DNA of 64,000 bases from Planoprotostelium fungivorum (Eukaryota > Evosea > Variosea > Cavosteliida > Cavosteliaceae), in NCBI GenBank assembly GCA_003024175.1, contig MDYQ01000053.1, forward strand, positions 62,001-126,000, given 5' to 3'. A program made the position numbers and the translations under genes. Positions within the stretch are counted from its first letter, which is position 1, and each line of letters opens with the position of its first letter. Shown here piece after piece: positions 49,201-59,300 of the stretch. The notes below the pieces were generated by a model. That model was given only the letters and a program-made list of their open reading frames with translations, was not told where the DNA came from and searched no databases.

Positions 49201-49936
49201 CTCTATAGGGTGTTCTCGTCGATGCCTCAGAGAATCGATTCACAACTTCTGTACAATCTTTATATACCTGAAACATCTTCACATCTCTTGTTCGATACAA
49301 TCTTGATCGATTCAATTTCTTTACCTTGTCCTTCACGGTTAGGGCGGGAGTTTCTGTCTTCTTGACTTCCTCTTCTTCGCTGTCTTGCCACGTCTCTTCT
49401 TCTCCTCTTCCCTCTTTCATTTCCTCTCCTCTCTCTTCATATTCTACTTCCTCTAATTCGTAATCGTCTCCAGATGCGATGCTGTTGCTCCCGTTTGATA
49501 GATGATAACAATTCTCTCGGTTCAGATCGGATGAGAAGAAAGAGCTTCCACTTGTGGTGTCGTCAAACTGTTGTATCATCAGCTCAACGATCCAATCGCA
49601 CGATGATTTTGTGTGATTTTGTGATATACAGGTGTGAATTGGTGTGATTGTGTTGATGATTCCATCACCCCGATAACATCATCGTGATATAGACTACCCA
49701 AAGTTGGTTTATAGAATCGATACGAACTAGATTTCTGTTCCCCCGCTGATTGCGAACGGAACAGAGGAGGATAGATGACATCCTCATACTGTCTCAATCG
49801 CCTGATCAATTCTTCGATCACTTCCTCCTTCTCTTTCAACTGTCTTCTGTCAGCGTTCTTTTCAGTGCTGATGTGTTACTGACGACGCACCAATTGCTCA
49901 TATACTCGTCGTATGCTCAAAACTTCGTCCTCATTC
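46270..49936 (-). CDS. CLU-domain protein, copy C
   Basis: Third paralogue, same strand as copy B. First firm exon starts after CACACAG at 49937 (NEDEVLSIRRVYEQL). Then a coiled coil (EEVIEELIRRLRQYEDVIYP), an acidic linker, the CLU core at about 48200-48780, DFSRLLPPVDPATRLERKPR, CRQLRDWFW, FDLTREQVKKFHVKTMADRR, and a C-terminal helical region ending FIECVFRGSVDYSRLLPSEA before the stop at 46270. The core is nearly identical in DNA to copy B (two or three changes around 48500-48770). The extreme C-terminus is unrelated in sequence to copy B's tail. The 5' exon upstream of 49937 is unresolved, as in the other two copies. Confidence 0.78.
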
Positions 49937-50404
49937 CTGTGTGAATTCAGAGATCGCGATGGTGGTCTACTAACATTGTGTTCTGTTGATGATCTTCCGT
50001 GAAACTCTTGAAGCAGGGACCGGAATTAAACGTTGTAGACTATATCCACCAATGGCGTGCTATAGAATAACATGTAGACGCCCACAGAGGGAAAAGCCCC
50101 TTGGCGTATAATGGGATAAATCTGATCCATCTGATTTGGAATGGATGAACCACACATATGTATTTCGAAAGTCGCTGCGCCTGATATGTTCGTTTTGGCT
50201 CGATATCAATATATTACAACATCTGTAAAATGCATCACACCACCATTTATACTATGACTTTTTTAGCCATCGTTCACCATGATATTCCTTCATCGACTGA
50301 CGAGTCTCTTTCCTATCTCCCTGTCCATCTCATCTCTGAATGTTCCCGCCCTTCGTCGGAATTCAAATTTTTCCCGCCTTTCGCATCTGATTCAATTCAA
50401 TTAT
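49937..50404. other. Spacer, no supported gene
   Basis: Plus-strand frames at 50230-50600 are shadows of the zinc-knuckle exon. The region should contain the first exon or promoter of CLU copy C and the 3' end of the zinc-knuckle gene. Confidence 0.4.
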
Positions 50405-51263
50405 TTATTTTCTCCGACGTTTTCGAAGAGCATCATGGTCATTTCCATCGATGCTGAGGTCTATTTCTTCCTCCCAAACGTTGTCCTCTGGCGTCCACTG
50501 CAAGTTGACTCTGTTCTCTCTATCCTTCGGTGTTGTTGCTGCCTTGATGGCCGGACTCTTGATCCCACTGCAATCGTGCCCCTTCTTCGGTAAACCGCAT
50601 TTGCTACATTTGTAAGGGTTCCGCGAAGTGTATTCTCTCTTCTTCCTCTTGTCTAAAGATGCAATCAGGAATCATATCGCATGTGGACATCTCACTCTCG
50701 GAGTCCGGAGAGGTGAGAGGTGGGCTCGATGCAGGCGAAGGAACTGCAGACTCCACGGTGCTCTGATATCTTACTCTCTCATCGGGCGTCAAAACAGTTG
50801 GCACCACGCGTAATGTAATATTAGGAGCGACGCGGTTGGGTTGAATCTGTGTTATAGTTGGGGTCCTGAGAGAAAATTTAGAGAGGTGGAGATGATGTTG
50901 CATCCGAAATGAGTCACCTGGGGGCGGGAATAATGGATGAGTTCGGATGATGGGTCAAGTTTGTATGTGATTTAGAGTTTTGCATGTGGTCGATCAGAGG
51001 TGAAACGTTGTGATCATTCTTTAGCGGATCAGATGCATTCCAAGATGATGTACGATCTGAAATAGTGGACCCACCAGCAAGAATGCAGCGTAATCTTCTG
51101 CTGTTGAATCGACACTGACCTCAGGCTGAGATGGAGGCAACGAGAACTCGATTAGAGAGCTATCTTCTGGTTCGATGTCATTGACTGTAGTATCGAATCC
51201 TTCGACAGTATAGCTATCGATTGAGTCCTCTAGGAAGGAGAAGTCGTCAGCTGAGCCATCCAT
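50405..51263 (-). CDS. Zinc-knuckle nuclear protein
   Basis: Model of three exons: 51120-51263, 50696-50846 and 50405-50652, 180 aa with a closed frame; the first donor could instead lie 45 nt further. The N-terminus is acidic (MDGSADDFSFLEDSIDSYTV), as in activation regions. A Ser/Pro-rich linker (SAVPSPASSPPLTSPDSE) and a basic KRKKREYTSRNP stretch, a likely nuclear signal, precede the Cys/His motif YKCSKCGLPKKGHDC. This CxxCGxxKKGHxC knuckle occurs in slime-mould and oomycete proteins (from memory) and binds nucleic acid or protein through zinc. The C-terminus has an acidic patch (EDNVWEEEIDLSIDGNDHD) and a basic end RKRRRK. Function unknown; a transcription-related role is an inference. 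Confidence 0.65.
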
Positions 51264-52145
51264 CTTTCAGTATGTGCATGTATGTGTCGTTCAGATGTGT
51301 TGTGAAGAAACCTCTGGAAGAGAGACTCAGGTAGAGAAGGTTGTTGGAATTTATGCTTCTTTGAGTGGCACCCTCTGATGCTGCCCGGGAAAAAACTTTT
51401 GAAACAACAATCCGAAAGGTTTTCGCGCCGGCTTCTTCTGTCTGGCGCCAATTCGTCTCATTCTGAACACCAATGAATCAACAGCATCACAGACGATGCG
51501 ATAGAGAAAGAGGTACCCTGAGGACTCTAGGTCTGTTCTCGATTTCCCTCGATCTGACACCTTTAGTTGTGGGTCTCTCCTTATTATCAGTACTGTTTTG
51601 GAAGAATGACGAATTGACGAAAGAGATATAGAAATTCGTTGCCAGAAGATGCTGCCGTTCAGTTTCGACCGATGTGAGCTGTGTCAGCGTCGACACCTCA
51701 TACTTTGGCTAAAATTCAGTCTAAGGGTAAGTGAGAGCACTCAGGAGCTATCAGGGACCGAAAGTGTTTCGGCAGTGTCGCGAGCCTTTCTTGTGTGAAA
51801 ATGGAATTAAAATTGACTTTTGGTTCTACAATGTGATTTGATACATCACGATGAAGATGGCAATCCATGAAAGAAAGATACGTAATTGATGGGAGAGGCA
51901 GGCGATTGTGTGATACGTAAAAAGATCGCAACCTACCGACAGTTCAACCATCACGGCAGTAATCTCATACGACGAATTTTCAAAACAAACGTTAAAAGGA
52001 CACATGATGAAACCTATGATGTATTCACCACTATTGTTCAGTTACTTCCTCACTTTCTTGAGTCTTTGACCGAACTGATGAGACAGACGTTCCGTCGCTG
52101 CAATTCTTCTCTAAAAACCGGGATCAGCATCTTGAATGACCCGTT
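51264..52145. other. Spacer, no supported gene
   Basis: Short frames on both strands (for example 51351-51560 minus and 51886-52149 plus) have no recognisable features or good splice context. It should include the zinc-knuckle promoter. Confidence 0.35.
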
Positions 52146-52640
52146 CTAGGGATCATACCTCGACTTTAAAAAGATCCTACGCAAATGCAGACTGTCACAA
52201 CGCCGGACTTGCGTTAACGAGGTCTTAGTAAAACGTATCGTCGCGTCTCCTCCTCTGTCTGTCGTATAGATGGAGAGATCTACTGAGTGTTGATCTTTTC
52301 GAGCGAAGACATAGCGGAGTCGATCTTCCCTGAAGTAGCCTCCGGCTCTTACTCTGCATATGGAATTGTTCTCTTCCACCCTTCACTCGGAGCAGGGTCA
52401 CCTTGGTGATCGAGTACACACACGGTGGCGTCGGGCTCTTGAACGATCAATCACCGTGACATCTCCCGAAAGTAAAAACTGTTGCAAGTACTCATTCTTC
52501 AGAATCGATGGTGCAAAATATGCACCAACGAACGTCTCACCGTAGCTAACGCCGCGAAGCTCGGTATTGAATCGCACTCCTCTTCGATCGAAAGGACTTA
52601 ATTCATAGGGGCAGACATACAGGGCCTACTTTGAGCGCGA
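52146..52640 (-). CDS. Hypothetical protein, incomplete model
   Basis: The minus strand has coding-looking pieces: after an AAAGTAG acceptor near 52628, a frame reads YVCPYELSPFDRRGVRFNTE and GETFVGAYFAPSILKNEYLQ; another near 52380-52450 reads DATVCVLDHQGDPAPSEGWK; a last one (to a stop at 52146) reads GGYFREDRLRYVFARKDQHS and DATIRFTKTSLTQ. They must be joined by short introns I cannot place with confidence. No family recognised. Composition is that of a soluble mixed alpha/beta protein. It lies head to head with the homeobox gene. Confidence 0.35.
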
Positions 52641-52809
52641 TGTATGATCCACTTGTCTATTGTTCCTCGTTTAACTGAGCGCGGCGTAAAGAAGGTTACT
52701 TCTCTGTGGGTAGTCTTTCAAGAAGTCCAGGAGACTGGGAAAGTTTGAGTCTCTCGTCAGCCCCGCGCACGTCAGACTATGAATTTGCGTCTCTCATAAG
52801 AACATCCAT

Positions 52810-52817
52810 TATATAAG
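52810..52817 (+). promoter_or_regulatory. TATA box of the homeobox gene
   Basis: TATATAAG lies 26 bp before the ATG at 52836. At the usual 25-30 bp spacing, transcription would start at or just past this ATG, so the leader would be nearly absent. Confidence 0.5.
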
Positions 52818-52835
52818 AGGACACACCAAGAGGAA

Positions 52836-53183
52836 ATGGACATACAACAGTTGATACACTCAGAGCCTCTTCACGAGAGGGGATCTTGTGGTGGAAGGGA
52901 ACGGCATTACAGAGAGCACGTCTTCTTCTTCAACGTGACTTCGACTCGAAGAGGTATGATGGATGCAGGCATTTTGTATGATGTCTTGATCTGATCGGTT
53001 GCAGGAAGGATCTTCAATGCAGAACAGAGGATCAAATTGCTGAGGCAATATAACTCTGATCCGTATCCTGATCTGCAGAAGAGGAGAGAGCTGGCGGACG
53101 AGATGAAGACAACGGCGAGGAGCATACAGATATGGTTTCAGAATAGGAGACAAAGGGATGAACTGAACAGAGCTATGAAATAA
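52836..53183 (+). CDS. Small homeodomain protein
   Basis: Two exons (52836-52953 and 53005-53183) give only 98 aa. The second exon encodes nearly a full homeodomain: FNAEQRIKLLRQYNSDPYPD (helix 1 and loop), a helix 2 with KRRELADEMKT, and helix 3 IQIWFQNRRQRDELNRAMK with the invariant W, F, N and R. It should bind DNA as a transcription factor in the nucleus. The first exon (MDIQQLIHSEPLHERGSCGG) has no recognised domain. The three helices look typical rather than TALE type, because no three-residue loop insertion is seen. The protein is very short, so it may need a partner, or exons could be missing upstream; a TATA box right before the ATG argues against that. Confidence 0.85.
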
Positions 53184-53451
53184 AAATGTATCGAGATAAC
53201 GACTTCACTTTCTGTGGATCGCGTCATCATCAACCTCATAGACACCTGCGAAAACGAAAAAATGGCCCGGAGAAGATATTTTTTGACAGCGAACCATCAG
53301 GCGCAGACCGCTGGATATGCATAGGAGAGGGAAGCTCTCAAGCATCCCAAACACTGACTCTTACGCGATAGATCTCCTTCGATGCTGCAACACATCGCTA
53401 CTTTCTGATCTTTAATTGATTGAAATCATTCTTCTCGATCGAGGACGATTT

Positions 53452-56056
53452 CTAAATGATGCTACATTTATCCTTCCTCCCTTCTCTTCTTTCTTGGTAC
53501 CTGATGATCTCAATGATCCTGTCGCTCTTGCTGGACAACGCCGCCGGCTCTATCTCCTCCCAGTTGACAGATAGATTGATCGTCTTCGATCTGCACAGTA
53601 TCTCCACCATCTCCTCCTTACGCCCTCCGATCGCCTCCAACAGGGCCTCGTTCTTCTCTCCCGAGCTGAACCACATCTTCCTATCCATCAGCCGAAGTAG
53701 ATCAGTTCTGCCTGATCTGACTACAGCGTGCAGTATGCTGTTGTTGAAAGTGGTCTTGGGCCCGGCTTGGATGATGGGTTGTAGCAGCTCTATGGTCCAC
53801 CCGCACTCAGCAAAGTCCAGCAGGCTGATGCTCGGTCAACGTGAGGCTAGAATTGTCATCGAACTGGACACATCGCCATCGCTCGACTGGACTGAAGATG
53901 ATGGCCAACAGCTCGATTGTCATCTGTTCCCTCGTCAGCTGTTGACTCATATGTGATTCTCGCCGTCAATTGAGGTGCTATCAGTTCTGCTAATTCTCTG
54001 AACTTTGCCCGTGTGGCGATGATCAGCATCTGGAAATTGTAACAAAATGGTGTTATCTCGGCGCTCAGCAGCTTCTCTCGCATCTCTGGCAACATTTCTT
54101 GTACGTTCGTTGTGATGGTAGTGGCGATGATCTTTCTCATCCATTCCACGTCTCGATGGTCGATGTTTTCGAAACAGCGCGTGTGGCCAGTCTCAATGTT
54201 GCTCTGCGACGGTCAATTTTGAGAATAACGATGACACCACACCCATCGATGTAAGCGTGGTACCGATTGGCCAGCTGATACATTGCATTGATCCTTGGGC
54301 TCTTGCTCTCAATCACTGCCTTTCCGACTTGTATTCCGTTGACCCGGACGTCGATCTTCCCCGATTCGCATAGTATCTGCACCATGTCTTCCTTACCAGC
54401 TCTGATCGCTTCAAGTATCGCTTCGTTCTTCGCTCCTGCGCTGAACCACATCTTCCTATCCATCAGCAGAAGCATATCGCATCGGCTTGATCCGATCACA
54501 GCGTGCAGCATGCTATTGTTGTAATGTGTTGTCTTCGTTCCCTCTTCGATGATGGGTTTGAATAGTTCGATGCATCCACAGTCGGCCAAGTCTAGCAGGC
54601 TGATGTTCTCTTCGGCTAGAATGTTTGAAGCGCGCTCAAACTCGAATTTCCGAGCCTTAGTTGAAGCGAAGATGAAGGCTAAGTCGTCGATCGTCAGCTG
54701 TTCTCTCATCAGTACACGATCATGATCTGAATGACCTACCCTTAAGTGAGGTTTGATCTGTTTTACATCTCTGTTAGCCCAACTTGTTCTGCGAGAAGGA
54801 GGTGGTGCAAAGAGTGAGACAGGAGCAGTATCTCTGGACTCAGCAGCTTCTCTTCCATCTTCTCGTTGCTGTATCGAACATTCGATAGAATGGCAGTGAC
54901 AATGATCGATCGGATCCATTCCTTGTTCCGTTGATCTACAAATTCGAAGCAAGAAGGAAAGCCCCAACCAGCCAGATAGAACGACGCCCTGTGATGATGA
55001 GTGATGATCGCATCGTCATTCGTACACATTCGTGGTGATACTTTGGATATCTCTGCGCTATCAAGTACATTACGCCGGGGTGACCAGAATGTCTCTTGAC
55101 CGCGTTAAAAAGCCCGTCTGAGTTCTCGGGAAAAACTTCTACCAGGTGGGTAGACATCTTCAAGGAATGTACAGCAGCAGACAACCACAGCGTGGTGGAT
55201 ATACGGCTCAGTGTGGGCACACGTAAACATTCTTCCAATAAACTGGTGTCTTCGGTTCGGATCACGATCTCAGGATAAATTTCTGTACGAACGTCAAACC
55301 TTCTTCTCTTGCAGTCTCACCATAGGCAATCATCAAGGGTGGTGATGCGATGCGTTTCCTTATGATGTCCCACAAGAATTGTACGATGAAAGCATCTCGT
55401 TCTGTATTATTACGACGGTATCGCTGGTATCGTGAGATCAACTGTTCGTGAAAGTCTTTCGGAAAGCCAATGCCTGGTCGGCGTAGGATGCGGTCAAATT
55501 GGCCACATTGCGGTACATGCTTGTGTGCACTTGTCATCTGAACATCTTTCTCTTCGATCGCAGCGGCCAGCCAAGAGGAGTGGAGGACAGAGTGCGTGGG
55601 TTGAAGGAAGAGCCGTCGCAGCTTGCCGGATGCAGCACCAGGCCTGAGCAGCCGCTTCAGAGCCTTGCCAGAGTCTCCAGCTGGGAAAGGTACGTCGCAG
55701 AGCGTGTAGGCTCCTCCCAAGAGGAACAGTAAGATCTTTTGAGATGGTCTGATGGAGAGGGCGAGGTCGAGCCAGGTGGACAGGGGGATGAGAGGTGTTT
55801 TGGAAGACAAGAGTTGGTGGAGAATCTGTGTCTTCTCTCTGCGAACAACGATGATGGCGAAGAAATGACGATCTGGAAAGAGATGGATGACATCGCAAGA
55901 ACGTGAATGATTGATGGTAACAGTCGTAGTAGAAATCGTCGGTGTGCCGGATGATTGCATATCCTGTAAGTCCGCCAGAATGGTACAAAATCGAAGCGAT
56001 AGAGGTCCAACCACTGTTGGCATCCTTCCCTTCAGCATCGTGAGACTCGCTGACAT
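53452..56056 (-). CDS. Ankyrin-like protein of three tandem modules
   Basis: Three related blocks lie in tandem on the minus strand. Module 1 (56056-55040) has FPDRHFFAIIVVRREKTQIL, AFIVQFLWDIIRKRI and DTSLLEECLRVPTLSR. Module 2 (about 55000-54240) has FVDQRNKEWIRSIIVTAIL, ISLLDLADCGCIELFKPIIE, LHAVIGSSRCDMLLLMDRKM and ILEAIRAGKEDMVQILCESG. Module 3 (about 54190-53452) repeats it: IDHRDVEWMRKIIATTI, ISLLDFAECGWTIELLQPII, LHAVVRSGRTDLLRLMDRKM, LLEAIGGRKEEMVEILC. Short introns link the modules, e.g. a 49-nt one that replaces an in-frame stop near 55262. These repeats resemble degenerate ankyrin repeats. A frame shift near 53830 in module 3 is not explained by a clear intron, so that part may be damaged or mis-modelled. 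Alternatively these are two or three separate genes. Start at 56056 is provisional. Confidence 0.55.
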
Positions 56057-56347
56057 GCACTGTATGTTCTCAGTGTCGGCGGATGATCTTCGTAGAGATC
56101 ACGGAAGAGGATGGAGAAGATGTGACGCATCAAATTCCAGCTGATGACTCCCATCTTCTCTTTGTGAGGCGTATGTGATCCGAAATCGATCGCCCGTTCA
56201 GGAAAGCTTCACGACTAAGACCACCTTAAAAATGTTCCACATGTCAACCCTACTCATGTTCGCATGCAAAGAAAAGACTCAGCCATCTCACATCATCATC
56301 CATCCCTCTCATCCAACAGAAGAATAAGTCTCAAACGAACAACCTTT

Positions 56348-59300
56348 TTAATCCGCGTCGGTGTCGCTCGAAAACTCTTCTTCATCTTGTCCAGAGCCGC
56401 TCAGAATCGGCGCTCTTCTTCCATTCACCGTCGTCAGCTCATCTTCCGTCGGCTCATCCGCGTTCATGCTGTGCGAATCCGTGTAGATGGCAAACAGCAA
56501 CTTCTCCCTCAGGATCTTCTGGTTGCTGTACTCGGGCAGCATGATGTTGAAGAAGCAAGTGTCCGCCTTTGGAAAGGCTAAATTTGGATCGCCGGAGGCT
56601 GTGAACGGCTTGATCATCATTCTCGTCTTCGTCCTCTCGAACTCTTCGTCGTTGACGGGCAACCTCTCCTGAGCCCAAGCGAAGCGTAAGAAGCCTCTCC
56701 TGTCGTTCTGGTTGAATTCGGACAATGTCTGCCAGAAATAGGAGATGTGGGGGGCATCCACAGGGACGCCGGAGCAGGTGGTGTGACGCTTTAAGAGGTT
56801 GATGTCGATGTGTGGCTTGCCGCAGACCTTCCATTCCAAGTCCTGCCAGGTGCAGAGGGATAAGAGGGGGGAGGGAATGATATCAGAGAGGCCGGCGGAA
56901 ATAGCTTTGAGCTGGATGGAAGCTTCGTTCAGCCTCGCCCGCTCGGTGAGGTCGGCGTATTCTTGGCGGGAATCAAAGGACACGCGGAGACTCTCGCCGT
57001 CCTTCTTTAGATTGTACTGCGTGGGATTTAGGGTTTAAAAGACGCGGGAAATCATCACCTTCGTCTTGTCACTCAGCCACGTGACAAAGTGTTCGTCGGG
57101 ACAGGTTGCCTCCCACTCTTCCTTCGTGCACCTTCTCAAATATTCGATCGTGTTGTGTGCAGACACGTCGACCTGTTGTAGATCCTTTGCATCGACCTTC
57201 TGCCCCACCAACCTCTTCCACAGCATGGGAGCTAGATCCATCGTTAACAGTGCACCCGTTCGGATCTATAGGGGATGAGGAGAGAATAAAATGAAATAAA
57301 AGGTCACCGATAGACCCATGATTCTGCCGAAGAATTCAAACATGGAGAGGTAGAGGGGAGAGTCGGAGGATGGAGATAGAACCCATTTGTCTCTGTTCTC
57401 ACCCAGGCCCTGCTGATTGTTGGGGCAGGGGACGAAGAGAGGTAAAGTGCCTTGCATCTCTTTCGATACGTCGGTGAAGAATTGACGGTAGGGTCCTCCC
57501 TCTCCTTGTACGTTCTCACCCTACAGTTACGTCAGAGAAAATTCCCGGAAATAATTTGGAATATTCGAAGAAAAATCTGAGAAGATTCTGGGAAATGTCT
57601 CACCTTGAATACGATCTTGATGGCAAAGTGTGGTTCGGCTCCTGATGGCTTCTTCTGGCACAGATTGGTTGGATTTGTCGTCTTCAATTGGTTGTAGGCG
57701 ATGCCAAACATAGTCTGGTTGACGTTAGGCTCTCCGTTGTTCTTCGCCTCTCTGTCCTTCTTTGCCGCCATTTTCAGCCTGTCGACATTGACCGTAGGCT
57801 GATTTCCCGAAATAGAAGTCTTGTCCAATACTTCGTAGATGTACTCCATCTTTGTCGTGTGGAAGATGAGATCTCTCTTCTGTGATATGAGGTACAGGAG
57901 GCTGTCAGAGTGGTTGCGCCCGAAATGGACCAGGGGCAACGAGGCTGTGAGCTCCCGATTTAGCTCCTTCAGCATGATGAACCTCAGGCGTAATAGTGGT
58001 AGAGGAGAAGCAGTCAAGAGGCTCAGATTCTGGCTGGCGTCGACTGGCTTGACGTGGGAGACGCTCAGTTGAGTGGGGCTGGCAGCTTCACACTCCGTAT
58101 ATAGACCTTCTAAGAAACTCATCAGCTGCAGATCGTGTCCTCTCGTCCAATCTCTCAGCGAGCGTAGAGCGGCCTCCGCCGTGACGAAGCTGTTGCGTTG
58201 TAGATCGATGTCGTATCCCAGCTTGACAAACTCCTCCCACGTGTCCAGCGGCGCCTCTGCGCATTGTCTCTCGTACAATTTGACGAAGCCATCCAAAGTC
58301 AGGGCGGGTTCACCGTTGACTTGTACCGAGGGATAGTTCGTAAAGAGGTAGTTGAGTTCTTGTGGTGACAGAGCCCTTCCGTTCGAAGCTGTCTGCATCG
58401 CGTTGAGTTGGGAGGCCACGAGGTATTCGGCAGAGGGAGAGCCGTACGTGTGAAAGATATCGTGGATGACATTGAGACACTTGGGTGTGACTACACCCTT
58501 GTAGATCAACTTGGATGTGAGGAATTCCACGATGCGTGGGTCTTCTGCCTTGTCGATGTCATTGTACGGTATGACCTGATGGCGGTCAAATTTCGGTCCC
58601 AAAAATTTGGGACTCACCTTGATGGTACCCCTCGGCAGAGACGCACTCGATTGGAGGGAAGCTCTCAGGTTCTGAATGACTTCGTCGTTGATATTGGGCA
58701 GCTTCAACTTGTGGCGGTGCATCTTCTTGATGACGTTCTCCACCTTTGAAGGTGTCGCGATTTCGATGAGAGCGTAGCCCTTCGTCTGTCCGTAGTTTGG
58801 ATCGACGGGCATGAAGATATTTGTGACGAGGGCGATATCTCCGATGGTGCGACGCAGGACAAGCTCTAACTCTTCCTTCTTCTCTTCGTCTAATATGGGA
58901 AGGTTATCCATGAGAATGATTCTCTCCTTCGTACTCTCTTTTCGAGACAGCTTCCAGCATCTACAACGAGGGTGAGATGGTGGAGGTAGATCGGTCTCTC
59001 ACTTGGTGACGAAGGCCTTGTAGTAGTCGGAATTGGGTTGAGGTGATGCCAATTGCTTCAAGATCTGTCGCAGGTGATAGATACGGTTGAGCCAAGGCAG
59101 GGCGAGGACCTTCTTTCCCTTACTCTTCTTCGGTTTCGCGGTCGTTGTAGATGGAGCTTCCATGTTCTCGGCGAGGGCGAAGCCGAAGGGAAGTTGGCCG
59201 GTTGTAGAATCATCGACTTGCATGGGTTCCGTTGTAGATGGGGGTAAGACGGGGGGTTTGGGGGGGCTGGGAGGAGCGGGAGCGGGTTCGGGCGGGTTCG

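Noticed and set aside
55494-56060. 188-codon minus-strand frame in the ankyrin-like region
   Set aside because: Pro/Arg/His-rich composition; the overlapping frame ending at 55262 reads as normal helical protein.
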